DNA from: Gemmatimonadota bacterium
GTDB taxonomy: Bacteria > Gemmatimonadota > Gemmatimonadetes > Longimicrobiales > Gaopeijiaceae
Length of the DNA: 64,000 nt
Direction: 5' to 3'
Assembly: GCA_022826005.1 (NCBI GenBank)
Contig: JAJDVT010000104.1
Location: 43,085 to 107,084, forward strand
The translations under genes and the position numbers were made by a program. The notes under the pieces are model-generated. The model was not told the DNA's origin and searched no databases. It saw nothing but the letters and a program-made list of their open reading frames with translations. Shown here one piece after another: positions 53,155 through 62,146 of the stretch (the first letter of the stretch is position 1; the number at the start of each line of letters is the position of its first letter).

Positions 53155-54534
53155 ATGAGAAGACTGAAGATCTCCATCAGACCGGTTCCGCTCGTGGCGG
53201 CGATGGCGGCCGCAACGCTGGCAGCTCTCGGAGCCGCTCCAGCCGCCTCTGCCAGCCCTCCGGCCCTGCCCGCCCCCGGTCTGCAGGAAACCAACCCCCA
53301 GGAAGCCGCCACCATCCTCATCCGGGCGGCGCGCCTGATCGACGGCAACGGCACCCTCATCGAGCCCGGCAACATCCTGGTCGCCGGCGAGAGAATCGTC
53401 GCCGTCGGCCCGGCGGCGCTGGAGCCGCCCAACGACGGGTTCATCGACCTGGGCGACGTCACCATCCTGCCCGGCCTCATCGACCTGCACACCCACCTCA
53501 CCGACAGGGTCGGGACGCACTGGGAGGAGGTGCTCATCACCACCACTCCCGCGCAGGCGGCGCTCTGGGGTGCGGCGAACGCGCTGACCACCCTGCGCTC
53601 CGGCTTCACCACCGTGCGCGACATGGGGCCGACCTGGCCGTACACCGATGTCGACCTCCGCGACGTCATCAACGCCGGGGTCATTCCCGGTCCCCGCATG
53701 CAGGTTGCGGGCAACTATGTCTCCGCGACCGGCGGTGCGGGCGACGCTCGCCAGTTTTCGATCTACGTGGACGTGCCGGTGGTGCGGAACCTGGCCGACG
53801 GGGTGGACGCAGTACGGGCCGCCGTTCGCACCAACCACAAGAACGGCGCCGACTTCACGAAGATCCTGGCCACCGGCGCGGTGCTCTCCCGCGGACTGCC
53901 GCCCGGCGCCCAGCAGTACTCCGACGCCGAGCTCGCGGTCGCGGTCGAGGAGACCAACCGGTGGGGCCGCTTCACCGCCGCGCACGCGCACGGCACCGAG
54001 GGGATCAAGGCCGCGATCCGGGCCGGGGTCCGCACCGTCGACCACGGCTCGATGCTGGACGACGAGGCGATCGAGATGCTGCTCGAGAGCGACTATACGT
54101 ACTACGTCCCCACCCTGTACGTGGGCGTGATCGTCCCGCGCGGCGGGGCGGCACTGGGCGTCCCCGAGGAGCAGATCCGCCGCTCCACCGAGATGATGCG
54201 CTACCGCAACGCTACCTTCCGCCGCGCCATGGAGGCCGGGCTGACCGTCGGATTCGGCACCGACGCCGGCGTCTTTGAGCACGGCCACAACGCCCGCGAG
54301 TTCCAGATCCGGGTCGAGAACGGCCAGAGCGAGATGGACGCGATCACCTCGGCGACCAGCATCTCCGCGATGATCATGGGCTGGGAGGCGGACGTGGGGT
54401 CCCTGGAGGCCGGAAAGTATGCGGACGTGATCGCCGTGTCGGGCAATCCGCTCGATGACATCACCGCGCTTGAGCGCGTCATCTGGGTGATGAAGGGCGG
54501 GGAGGTCTACAAGGGCGCTCGGCCGGCGGGGTAG
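53155..54534 (+). CDS. Secreted metal-dependent amidohydrolase
   Basis: A 459-residue exported enzyme of the amidohydrolase superfamily (imidazolonepropionase / Xaa-Pro-dipeptidase-like group). Signal peptide about 1-34 (ending AASAS). Metal ligands are seen as LHTHL (His112, His114), the lysine in FTKILATGA, AHAHGTEG, VDHGSMLDD and GFGTDAGVFEHG. IRAARLIDGNG and the last LEAGKYADVIAVSGNPL are the small beta domain. Many such secreted proteins hydrolyse dipeptides or cyclic amides; the substrate here is not known. It starts 24 bases after the HicB remnant. Confidence 0.88.
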   Translation: MRRLKISIRPVPLVAAMAAATLAALGAAPAASASPPALPAPGLQETNPQEAATILIRAARLIDGNGTLIEPGNILVAGERIVAVGPAALEPPNDGFIDLGDVTILPGLIDLHTHLTDRVGTHWEEVLITTTPAQAALWGAANALTTLRSGFTTVRDMGPTWPYTDVDLRDVINAGVIPGPRMQVAGNYVSATGGAGDARQFSIYVDVPVVRNLADGVDAVRAAVRTNHKNGADFTKILATGAVLSRGLPPGAQQYSDAELAVAVEETNRWGRFTAAHAHGTEGIKAAIRAGVRTVDHGSMLDDEAIEMLLESDYTYYVPTLYVGVIVPRGGAALGVPEEQIRRSTEMMRYRNATFRRAMEAGLTVGFGTDAGVFEHGHNAREFQIRVENGQSEMDAITSATSISAMIMGWEADVGSLEAGKYADVIAVSGNPLDDITALERVIWVMKGGEVYKGARPAG

Positions 54535-54647
54535 CGGGCGAACCCGGCGTCTCGCCGGTCACACTCCCGTCTGATTCATCCGCGAAAGGCTGACGCAACC
54601 GGCGCGTCACCGCCGTCTCCGCTCGCGCGGATTTACCCACGGATCGC

Positions 54648-54654
54648 TAGATTC
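54648..54654 (+). promoter_or_regulatory. Candidate -10/-7 element (TAGATTC) of lpdA
   Basis: TAGATTC lies 44 bases before the TTG start of lpdA, again fitting TAnnTTC. Confidence 0.35.
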
Positions 54655-54698
54655 CGCATTCCGACCGAACCACTTTTTCCTTCCCCGGAGGCAATCCC

Positions 54699-56117
54699 TT
54701 GGCGGACAAGAACGCAGCAGAAACGGACTTCGACGTTGTCGTGATCGGCGGCGGGCCGGGCGGCTACGTCGCAGCGATCCGCGCGGGCCAGCTCGGGCTG
54801 AAGACGGCCTGCGTCGAGGCAGACAAGCTCGGCGGCGTGTGCCTCAACATCGGCTGCATCCCGACCAAGGCACTCCTGAGCAGCGCGCTGATGGTCAGCG
54901 AGCTCAGGGACGCCGGCGGGCACGGGATCTCGTTCGACGGGTTCACGGCGGACCTCGGGCCGGCGCAGAAACGAAGCCGAACCGTGGCGAATCGCCTGTC
55001 GAAGGGCGTCAGCTTCCTGCTGCGCAAGAACAAGGTCGCCCATGTCGAGGGCTACGGGCGCCTCCTCGGCGGCGGCAAGGTCGAAGTCGACAACGACGGC
55101 GAGAAGCAGATCCTCACGGCGCGCGACATCATCATCGCCACCGGCTCGCGCCCGCGCAGCCTACCCTTCCTGCAGATCGACGAGGAGCGGATCTGGTCCT
55201 CGACCGGCGCACTCTTCCAGAAGGACGCCCCGGAGACGCTCGTGGTCGTGGGCGCCGGCGCGGTGGGGATGGAGTTCGCCGACATCTACGACGCCTACGG
55301 CACGAAGGTCACGGTCATCGAGGTGCTGGACCGGGTGCTGCCCCTGGAGGACAAGGATTCATCCCGCGTGGTGGCCCAGTCCTTCAGGAAGCGGGGGATG
55401 GACATCTTCACGGGGGCCCGCGTCGAGTCCACCACGGTCAAGGAAGATGGCGTCTCGATCGCCTTCACCGACCGCAAGGGCAAGTCCCACACCATGGACG
55501 TCGACTACGTCCTCTCGGCCGTCGGTCGGGTTCCCAACACGGAGGACCTCGGGCTGGACAGGGCTGGGGTAAAGGTGACCGAGCGGGGCGGTTTCATCGT
55601 CGTCGACGAAGCCATGCGCACGAGCGCGCCGGGCGTCTGGGCGGTCGGCGACTGCGCTGGCCAGCAGCTCCTGGCGCACAAGGGGATGCACGAAGGCGTC
55701 GTGGCCGCGGAGCACATCGCCGGCGCGGGCCACCACACCGTCGACTACGGGAACGTCCCCAACTGCACCTACTGCCATCCCGAGGTGGCGTCGGTCGGCC
55801 TCACCGAGGAGCAGGCCCGCGAAAAGGGTCTCGACATCGAGGTGGGCAAGTTCCCCTGGGCCGGCAACGGGCGCGCGCTCGCCGCCGGCGACTCCACCGG
55901 CTTCGTCAAGGTGATCCGCGACAAGCGCTACTCGGAGGTGGTCGGTGCCCACATCGTCGGACCGCACGCCACCGAGCTCATCGCCGAATTCGTGATGGCC
56001 CGCCACCTCGAATCCACCGCAGAAGAGATCGACCGGGCCATGCACCCGCACCCGACGCTGTCAGAGGCGGTTGCGGAGGGAGCGTTGGGTGCGCTGGGGA
56101 GGGCGCTGCATGTGTAG
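54699..56117 (+). CDS. lpdA: Dihydrolipoyl dehydrogenase (E3)
   Basis: FAD enzyme that reoxidises lipoyl groups of PDH and related complexes; 472 residues. VIGGGPGGYVAAIRAGQLG binds FAD; the redox disulfide is Cys48-Cys53 in GGVCLNIGCIPTKALL. VVGAGAVGMEFADIY binds NAD. The catalytic His is in AMHPHPTLSEA near the C-terminus. The TTG start is fixed by GGAGG eight bases upstream. It has its own promoter-like element, separate from the pdhABC operon 2 kb upstream. It is convergent with ispH. Confidence 0.96.
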   Translation: MADKNAAETDFDVVVIGGGPGGYVAAIRAGQLGLKTACVEADKLGGVCLNIGCIPTKALLSSALMVSELRDAGGHGISFDGFTADLGPAQKRSRTVANRLSKGVSFLLRKNKVAHVEGYGRLLGGGKVEVDNDGEKQILTARDIIIATGSRPRSLPFLQIDEERIWSSTGALFQKDAPETLVVVGAGAVGMEFADIYDAYGTKVTVIEVLDRVLPLEDKDSSRVVAQSFRKRGMDIFTGARVESTTVKEDGVSIAFTDRKGKSHTMDVDYVLSAVGRVPNTEDLGLDRAGVKVTERGGFIVVDEAMRTSAPGVWAVGDCAGQQLLAHKGMHEGVVAAEHIAGAGHHTVDYGNVPNCTYCHPEVASVGLTEEQAREKGLDIEVGKFPWAGNGRALAAGDSTGFVKVIRDKRYSEVVGAHIVGPHATELIAEFVMARHLESTAEEIDRAMHPHPTLSEAVAEGALGALGRALHV

Positions 56118-56134
56118 CGGGCGCGGCGACGCCT

Positions 56135-57346
56135 CTACAGCTCCGCCTCGACCCCCCTGATCGCCAGAATCCGCGCCAGCGCCTTGCCGATCTCGTTGTT
56201 CGGCGTCGAGGCCCCCGCCGTGATCCCGAGCTGCAGCGGTCCCGGAGGCAGCCAGTTCCAGTCGGTCACCTCCGGGGCATGCGGGTCCAGCTCGGGCTTG
56301 TGATTGATCGCGCCGGTGTCCGGGTCGATGCACTCGGCGTCCTTCACATGGAAGGTCGTGGTGTACTCCCGGCACAGGTGCGCCAGGTGGTTGGTGTTCG
56401 ACGAATTGTAGCCGCCGACCACCAGCATGATGTCGGGCGGGTCCTCCATCATCTCCAGCACGGCGTCCTGCCGCTCCTGCGTCGCCGAGCAGATGGTGCC
56501 GAAGGAGCGGAAGTGCCCGGCGGCGTGCTCCTCCCCCATCGACTCGGCCATCATCTCCCGCAGGCGGGCGCCGATCGCGAGCGACTCGGTGGCCAGCATC
56601 GTGGTCTGGTTGGCCACGCCGACCTTGCGAAGGTCCCGGTCCGGGTCGAATCCGTCCGACGTACGCCGGGTAAAGCGTGCCATGAAGTCGTCGCGGGTCA
56701 TGTGCCCCGGACGCCCGGTCATGTAGTCGCCCACCATCACGGCCTCTTCCATGTTGCGCACGACGATGTACTTGCCACCTTCATGGCGCAGCACCTGGCT
56801 GGCGGTCGCGCGCGACTCCTCGTGCTGGTATTTGCCGTGGATGATGGCGGTGAACCCGTCCCGGGCGTAGCCGTCCACCCGCTTCCACACCAGGAGCACC
56901 GAGCCGCAGGTGGTGTCGACCAGCACGCACTCCTTCTCCTGCAGCACCTTCATGTCGTGGATCGTGACCCCGAAGGCGGGGATGATCACCACGTCGTCCG
57001 CTGTCACCTCGGTGAAGTCGAACTGGCCGTCGGTGGAAGGGTAGAGGAATTCGATGCCCTTCTCCTCCAGCCGGTGGTTGACGTGCGGGTTGTGGATGAT
57101 TTCGCCGACCAGGAAGATCCGCTTGTCGGGGAACTTGTGGCGGGTCTGGTAGGCGTAGTCCACCGCGCGGTCGACGCCGTAGCAGAAGCCGAAGTCCTTT
57201 GCGAGGCGGACCGTGATGTCGCCGAAGCGGTCGGTGTAGGCACGGGAGCGGATCCGCTCCAGCAGCGCCGAATGGTACTCCGTATCGATGACGGGCTTCA
57301 CCTCGGCCTTGAGACCGAAGCCCTTCCTGAAATAGGTATCCTTCAT
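56135..57346 (-). CDS. ispH: 4-hydroxy-3-methylbut-2-enyl diphosphate reductase (long type)
   Basis: The iron-sulfur enzyme of the last MEP-pathway step, making IPP and DMAPP. The 403-residue product is of the longer type known from cyanobacteria and plants. The three cluster cysteines are in DFGFCYGVDRAVD (Cys55), VLVDTTCGSVLLVW and FGTICSATQER. GKYQHEESRATAS and ITAGASTPNNEIGK are family signatures. ATG 57346 with GAGGG upstream is the start; the frame extends further but that part is non-coding in character. A palindromic promoter-like box lies 65 bases upstream. Confidence 0.95.
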   Translation of the reverse strand: MKDTYFRKGFGLKAEVKPVIDTEYHSALLERIRSRAYTDRFGDITVRLAKDFGFCYGVDRAVDYAYQTRHKFPDKRIFLVGEIIHNPHVNHRLEEKGIEFLYPSTDGQFDFTEVTADDVVIIPAFGVTIHDMKVLQEKECVLVDTTCGSVLLVWKRVDGYARDGFTAIIHGKYQHEESRATASQVLRHEGGKYIVVRNMEEAVMVGDYMTGRPGHMTRDDFMARFTRRTSDGFDPDRDLRKVGVANQTTMLATESLAIGARLREMMAESMGEEHAAGHFRSFGTICSATQERQDAVLEMMEDPPDIMLVVGGYNSSNTNHLAHLCREYTTTFHVKDAECIDPDTGAINHKPELDPHAPEVTDWNWLPPGPLQLGITAGASTPNNEIGKALARILAIRGVEAEL

Positions 57347-57408
57347 TCGAATCCCTCGTGGGACGGGGGCCCGGGAGATTCCGGGTGCGGGAGAGTCCCG
57401 CCAGCCCC

Positions 57409-57424
57409 AGGAATATACATTCCT
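57409..57424. promoter_or_regulatory. Palindromic box AGGAAT-ATAC-ATTCCT with TAnnTTC on both strands
   Basis: AGGAAT (57409-57414) and ATTCCT (57419-57424) are inverted copies around ATAC. Read on the minus strand it contains TATATTC, 65 bases before ispH. Read on the plus strand it contains TACATTC, facing fxsA. It may be a shared divergent promoter or operator. Confidence 0.4.
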
Positions 57425-57429
57425 AACGG

Positions 57430-57475
57430 CGGGCCGACACAACGCGGGCTGACACAAGGGCGGGGCGACACCGCG
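57430..57475. repeat. Three tandem copies of a ~15-bp repeat
   Basis: Copies 57430-57444, 57445-57460 and 57461-57475 follow CGGGCYGACACAASG. They lie in the ispH-fxsA divergent spacer next to the palindromic box. Less regular GC-rich relatives continue to about 57560. Confidence 0.6.
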
Positions 57476-57573
57476 CCGGACCAACAGACAGCCGGTGGGC
57501 CAGCGGGCCGGCACAGCGCCGGGTCCGCACCCGGGCCCGCGCGCCGACACACACCCAACTGGAGCAACCAACC

Positions 57574-58077
57574 TTGCTGAGCCGACTGATTTTCCTCTTC
57601 GTCACCATTCCGCTGGTCGAACTGGCGATCCTGCTGCAGGTGGGGCAGTGGATCGGGCTGTGGCCGACGGTGGGGCTGGTCGTGGCGACGGGGATCGCGG
57701 GGGCGGCGCTCGCCAGGCACCAGGGGCTGAGGGCGTTTCTGGCGGTGCAGCAGGAGCTGGCTTCGGGGCGTCTGCCGGGGCGCTCGCTGCTCGACGGGCT
57801 GTCGATCCTGGTAGGCGGCGCCTTTCTGCTGACGCCGGGGATCCTCACCGACATCGCCGGATTCAGCCTGCTGCTGCCGTTTTCCCGGCGGTGGCTGCAG
57901 CGGGCCGTGCAGCGCGGGCTGGAGCGCCGCATCAGCGAAGGAACCGTCCAGTTCCGGGTCTTCACCCCGGGTGGGGGCGTCTCCACGCGCTGGGGAGAGG
58001 TCGGGACGAAGCCCCCGCGGCCGCGCGACGGTACGGACTACACAGGACACACGGACTACACGGATTCCTCCGGCTGA
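57574..58077 (+). CDS. fxsA: FxsA family membrane protein
   Basis: A 167-residue inner-membrane protein with three to four hydrophobic segments. The family core is present: LIFLFVTIPLVELAILLQVG, WIGLWPTVGLVVATGIAGAA, LARHQGLRAF, and GAFLLTPGILTDIAGFSLLL. E. coli FxsA lessens phage T7 exclusion by the F plasmid, but its normal role is unknown. The tail ends in the low-complexity DYTGHTDYTD, encoded by ACACGGACTACACGGA-type repeats. The TTG start at 57574 has TGGAG upstream. Confidence 0.88.
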   Translation: MLSRLIFLFVTIPLVELAILLQVGQWIGLWPTVGLVVATGIAGAALARHQGLRAFLAVQQELASGRLPGRSLLDGLSILVGGAFLLTPGILTDIAGFSLLLPFSRRWLQRAVQRGLERRISEGTVQFRVFTPGGGVSTRWGEVGTKPPRPRDGTDYTGHTDYTDSSG

Positions 58078-58093
58078 GGACGAAGAACCGACG

Positions 58094-59170
58094 ATGAGCC
58101 CGGACGCAAGCCACGACATCACCTTTCTCGAACGCCTGCTCGACTCCCCCGGCCCCTCGGGCTTCGAATCGCGTCCGGCCCGGGTCTGGAGGGACGAAGC
58201 CGGATCCTTCGCCGAGACCTGGTCCGATGTCGTCGGCAACAGCTACGCGGCGGTGCGGCGCGACGCCCGGCCGCTCGCGCTGATGGCCGGCCACATCGAC
58301 GAGATCGGGCTGCAGGTGACCCACGCCGACGAGTCGGGGCTGCTCTACTTCGGGGGCATCGGCGGGTGGGACGCGCAGGTCCTGGTCGGACAGCGGGTGC
58401 GGGTGCTGGGCGCGAAGGGCGACGTGCCGGGGGTGATCGGACGGAAGGCGATTCACCTCATCGAGCCGAAGGAGCGGGAGAAGGCGGTGAAGGTGAAGAA
58501 GCTCTGGATCGATGTGGGGGCGGGCTCGAGGGACGAGTTGAAGCAGCTGGGCGTGCGCGTGGGCGACCCGGCGGTGCTCGATGCGGGCATGGTGCGCCTG
58601 GCAGGGGACCGCGTGGCGAGTCGTGCGATCGACAACCGGGTGGGTGCGTTCATCGTGCTCGAAGCGCTGCGCAGGGTGGCTGCGGAGGGTGGGCGCGCGG
58701 GGGCGGTCGCCGTCGCGACGGCACAGGAGGAGATCGGGTACTCCGGCGGCGGGGCCCGGACGAGCGCGTTCGGCGTTGCGCCGGATGTGGCGCTGGTCGT
58801 GGACGTAACCCACGCGACGGACGTGCCCGAGGTGGAAAAGAGCGAGGTCGGGGAGCACTCGCTGGGCGGCGGGCCGGTGCTGACGCGCGGGTCCGCGACG
58901 CACCCGGTTGTCTTCGAGCTGCTGGCCGAGGCCGCCGAGGCCAGCGACATCCCGTACTCGATCCAGGCCGCGCCGCTGCGCACCAGCACCGACGCCGACG
59001 CGATCCATCTGGCGCGTGGCGGAATCCCCACCGGGCTGGTCTCGGTCCCGAACCGCTACATGCACTCGCCCAGCGAGATGGTGTCGGTCCCGGACCTGTT
59101 CCACACGGCCCGCCTCCTGGCCGCATTCGTGGCGCGGCTGGACGAGGGCGTCGATTTCGCGCGCGGCTGA
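58094..59170 (+). CDS. M42 family aminopeptidase (glutamyl aminopeptidase/endoglucanase-like)
   Basis: A 358-residue cytoplasmic zinc or cobalt aminopeptidase that trims peptides. The metal ligands are in MAGHIDEIGLQVTH, SRAIDNRVGAFIVLEAL and TAQEEIGYSGGG (catalytic Glu pair), then VDVTHATDVPE and RYMHSPSEMV near the end. The order and length match the M42 (FrvX/YsdC/CelM) family, which usually forms tetrahedral dodecamers. ATG 58094 was chosen, 16 bases after fxsA. No signal peptide. Confidence 0.92.
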   Translation: MSPDASHDITFLERLLDSPGPSGFESRPARVWRDEAGSFAETWSDVVGNSYAAVRRDARPLALMAGHIDEIGLQVTHADESGLLYFGGIGGWDAQVLVGQRVRVLGAKGDVPGVIGRKAIHLIEPKEREKAVKVKKLWIDVGAGSRDELKQLGVRVGDPAVLDAGMVRLAGDRVASRAIDNRVGAFIVLEALRRVAAEGGRAGAVAVATAQEEIGYSGGGARTSAFGVAPDVALVVDVTHATDVPEVEKSEVGEHSLGGGPVLTRGSATHPVVFELLAEAAEASDIPYSIQAAPLRTSTDADAIHLARGGIPTGLVSVPNRYMHSPSEMVSVPDLFHTARLLAAFVARLDEGVDFARG

Positions 59171-59210
59171 GGGCGTGCCGAAGCCCCGCGCACGGCTGTC
59201 GGCCCTTGCC

Positions 59211-59217
59211 TATATTT
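59211..59217 (+). promoter_or_regulatory. Candidate -10/-7 element (TATATTT)
   Basis: TATATTT lies 46 bases before the GAF-domain gene in otherwise GC-rich DNA. Confidence 0.35.
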
Positions 59218-59263
59218 ACTGCCCACTCAAAATCGAGACGGAAGCCCGGAGGCTGAAACCCCA

Positions 59264-59734
59264 ATGATCGATGCCCGTGCCGTTGTGACGGAACTCCAGG
59301 AGATGCGAGAGGACGGCCACCTCTCGGACGCGCTCCTTCGCCATGCTGCCAGAACCCTGTACAACTCGGACGACCGCTTCGACTGGGTGGGGGTCTACCT
59401 GCTCACCGAAGACCGGCTGGAACTCTGGCTGCACAACTACTTCGGCGCACCAACCGATCACGCGCAGATCCCGGTGGGCCAGGGAGTCTGCGGGACGGCC
59501 GTGGCTCACGGCGCCAACCAGAACGTTCCGGACGTGACGGCGTTCGAGGGCTATCTGGCGTGCAGCCCCGACGTCAAGTCCGAGCTGGTGATCCTGATCC
59601 GCGCCGGCAGCGACATCTACGGCCAGTTCGACATCGACTCCAACCAGCCGGACGCCTTCGACAACCAGGACGAGGTGGCGATCCAGATGGTCGCGGACAA
59701 GCTGGCGGAGCAGATCGCCCGCGAACGCCGCTGA
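59264..59734 (+). CDS. GAF domain protein, free methionine-R-sulfoxide reductase-like
   Basis: The 156-residue product is a single GAF domain. DWVGVYLLTEDRLELWLHNY, IPVGQGVCGTAVAHG, NVPDVTAFEGYLACSPDVKS and ELVILIRAGSDIYGQFDIDS follow the fRMsr (MsrC) pattern. Cys76 in GVCG and Cys100 in YLACS match two catalytic cysteines of that enzyme, which reduces free methionine sulfoxide. The third cysteine is absent. Activity is therefore likely but not certain; a ligand-binding regulator is the alternative. Confidence 0.8.
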   Translation: MIDARAVVTELQEMREDGHLSDALLRHAARTLYNSDDRFDWVGVYLLTEDRLELWLHNYFGAPTDHAQIPVGQGVCGTAVAHGANQNVPDVTAFEGYLACSPDVKSELVILIRAGSDIYGQFDIDSNQPDAFDNQDEVAIQMVADKLAEQIARERR

Positions 59735-59821
59735 CGGCAGCGTCCTGTGCCGGGGTCGCTGCCGGCGGGAATGTCCGGGGCGGCCGGAGCGTCGGCCGGA
59801 GCGGGATAGCGCTCGTATCGC

Positions 59822-60550
59822 ATGGTGCCCCTGGTGAGATCCTTCCTGGCCCCCAATCCGGGCCCGCTCACGCTGGACGGCACGCGCAGCTACCTGGTGG
59901 GCGATGATCCGGTCGCGATCATAGACCCGGGGCCGCGCATCGAGTCCCACATCTCCGCGCTGGCGGAGGCCGTCCGCCCGGCGTCGGAAATCGTCATCCT
60001 CCTCACGCACGCCCACGACGACCACGCGGCCGCCTCGGCCCGGCTCGCCCACCGCACCGGCGGCAGCGTGCACGGCCCGGGCGGCGACCACGACCTCGGC
60101 GACGGCCAGGTCATCGCCACCAGCGTCGGCGACCTCGTCGCGGTCGCCACGCCCGGCCACGCTCGCCGCCACTTCTGCTTCCACCACCCCGACACGGCCT
60201 CGATCTTCGTCGGCGACCTCATCATGGGCAAGGGCGACACGACCTGGACCGGCGAGTACCTGGGCGCGGTCGCGGACTACCTGCGCTCGCTCGACCGCCT
60301 CGACGCCCTCGCTCCGCGAACCCTCCACCCCGCCCACGGCCCCCCCATCCCCGACGCGGCGGCCACCATCGCCCGCTTCCGCGCCCACCGGCTGGAGCGC
60401 ATCGAACAGGTGCGCCGTGCCGTCGCAACGGGACATGCGGGCGCCCCCGCCATCGCCCGGCACGTCTACGGACCCCTCCCGCCGAAGATCCGCACCATGG
60501 CCGAGGCCGGCGTGGATGCGATTCTGGACTACCTGTCGGGCGCGGAATAG
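59822..60550 (+). CDS. MBL-fold metallo-hydrolase (LACTB2-like)
   Basis: A 242-residue metallo-beta-lactamase-fold protein. The metal motif is LLTHAHDDHAAA (62-68 THAHDDH), followed by ATPGHARRHFCFHH and FVGDLIMGKGDTTW, and HPAHGPPI (last His). The C-terminal winged-helix-like tail (AIARHVYGPLPPKIRTMAEA) is typical of LACTB2-type ribonucleases or hydrolases. Its RNA or ester substrate is not known. The start is ATG 59822. It stands between the GAF gene and glcD. Confidence 0.86.
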   Translation: MVPLVRSFLAPNPGPLTLDGTRSYLVGDDPVAIIDPGPRIESHISALAEAVRPASEIVILLTHAHDDHAAASARLAHRTGGSVHGPGGDHDLGDGQVIATSVGDLVAVATPGHARRHFCFHHPDTASIFVGDLIMGKGDTTWTGEYLGAVADYLRSLDRLDALAPRTLHPAHGPPIPDAAATIARFRAHRLERIEQVRRAVATGHAGAPAIARHVYGPLPPKIRTMAEAGVDAILDYLSGAE

Positions 60551-60580
60551 CTTGCCCGCAGTCTGCACCCCAGGAGAGGC

Positions 60581-62146
60581 ATGATCCCCAGCGCACTCAC
60601 GGCGAACCTCACAGCGATCTGCGGCCCCGACGGCGTCATCGTGGATCCGGACCGGCTGCTGGTCTACGAATCCGACGCGCTGACCGCCTACCGCCACCGG
60701 CCCGGCGCCGTGATCCTCCCGCGCACAACCGGCGAGCTGCGCCGCACCGTGCGGGAGATCTCCCGGGCCGGGCTTCCGATCGTGCCGCGCGGGGCCGGAA
60801 CCGGGCTCTCCGGAGGCGCGGTGGCGCTCGGCGGCGCTGTCGTGGTAGGCACGGCGCGCATGAACCGCATCCTCGAGATCGACGCCCCGAACCGGCGGGC
60901 GGTCCTGCAGCCGGGAGTCATCAACGCGGAACTCTCCGCCGCGGCGGCCGCCCACGGGCTCTACTACGCTCCCGACCCGTCGTCCCAGACCGCGTGCACC
61001 ATCGGCGGCAACGTGGCGGAGAACTCGGGCGGCCCGCACTGCCTGAAATACGGCGTGACGTCGCGGTACGTGACCGGGCTGACCATAGTTCTGGCCGACG
61101 GCACGGTGGCCGAACTCGGAGGCCTCGGCCGCGAGGCTCCGGGGTACGATCTCGTCGGCCTCTTCGTCGGCTCCGAGGGCTGCTTCGGGATCGCGGCCGA
61201 GATCGAGGTCGCGCTCCTCCCGGTGCCGGAGGGCGTGCGCACCCTGCTCGGGATCTTCGACCGCATCGAGGATGCGGGCACGGCCGTTTCCGACATCGTG
61301 GGGGCCGGGCTTCTGCCGGCGGCGATGGAGATCATCGACGGGCCGACGATCCGCGCGGTGGAGGACAGCGTCTTCGCCGCGGGCTATCCGACCGACGCCG
61401 AGGCCGCGCTGGTGATCGAGTTCGACGGGCTGGAGGCCGGGCTGGACACGGAGGCCGGGCGGGCCGCTGAGCTCTGCCGCCGCGCCGGGGCCCGCGAGGT
61501 GCGCAGCGCGCGCGACGAGGCCGAGCGGATGGCGCTCTGGAAGGGACGCAAGAAGGCTTTCGGGGCGATGGGACGGATCGCTCCCGACCTGCTCGTGCAG
61601 GACGCCACGGTCCCGCGCACCACCCTGCCCGCCATCCTGAAGGGCATCTCCGAGATCGCGCGGCGGTACGACCTGACCGTCGCCAACGTCTTCCACGCCG
61701 GCGACGGGAACCTGCACCCCAACATCCTCTTCGACCGCCGCAACACCGACGAGCTCGAGCGCGTGGAGCGCGCGTCGAAGGAGATCATGCAGATCTGCGT
61801 CGACTCCGGCGGCACGATCACCGGCGAGCACGGCGTGGGGCTCGACAAGAAGCACCACATGCCGCTGATTCACGGCCCCGCCGAGCTCGACGCGATGTGG
61901 GGCCTCCGGCGGGTCTTCGACCCCGCGGGCGTGATGAATCCGGGCAAGGTGCTGCCGGACGGGACGGAGCCGGCGGGTGGGGCGGGCGGACGCGGCCAGG
62001 GGCGGGATGAAGCGGCGGGCGCCGGCGTGTCGGCGAGCGGCGGGCGGGGCGAGGTGGCGGCCGCTGGCGATTCCGCGCCTGGCGGGCGGACGGGTGTCGG
62101 CGATTCCCCTCGGGGCGGGCGGACGGGTGCCGCCCTGTCGGCATGA
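60581..62146 (+). CDS. glcD: Glycolate oxidase subunit GlcD
   Basis: FAD-binding subunit of glycolate (or D-lactate) oxidase; 521 residues. The PCMH-type FAD domain is clear: RPGAVILPRTTGELRRTVRE, VPRGAGTGLSGGAVAL, PDPSSQTACTIGGNVAENSG and GSEGCFGIAAEIEVALLPVP. The C-terminal part has NVFHAGDGNLHPNILFD and TGEHGVGLDKK. The last 55 residues are Gly/Ala/Arg-rich and low complexity, beyond the family end at GVMNPGKVLP. It overlaps glcE by four bases. Confidence 0.93.
   Translation: MIPSALTANLTAICGPDGVIVDPDRLLVYESDALTAYRHRPGAVILPRTTGELRRTVREISRAGLPIVPRGAGTGLSGGAVALGGAVVVGTARMNRILEIDAPNRRAVLQPGVINAELSAAAAAHGLYYAPDPSSQTACTIGGNVAENSGGPHCLKYGVTSRYVTGLTIVLADGTVAELGGLGREAPGYDLVGLFVGSEGCFGIAAEIEVALLPVPEGVRTLLGIFDRIEDAGTAVSDIVGAGLLPAAMEIIDGPTIRAVEDSVFAAGYPTDAEAALVIEFDGLEAGLDTEAGRAAELCRRAGAREVRSARDEAERMALWKGRKKAFGAMGRIAPDLLVQDATVPRTTLPAILKGISEIARRYDLTVANVFHAGDGNLHPNILFDRRNTDELERVERASKEIMQICVDSGGTITGEHGVGLDKKHHMPLIHGPAELDAMWGLRRVFDPAGVMNPGKVLPDGTEPAGGAGGRGQGRDEAAGAGVSASGGRGEVAAAGDSAPGGRTGVGDSPRGGRTGAALSA

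Noticed and set aside
59216..61873. Long minus-strand frame opposite GAF, MBL and glcD genes
   Set aside because: Same reason: low-complexity composition, overlaps three well-supported genes.
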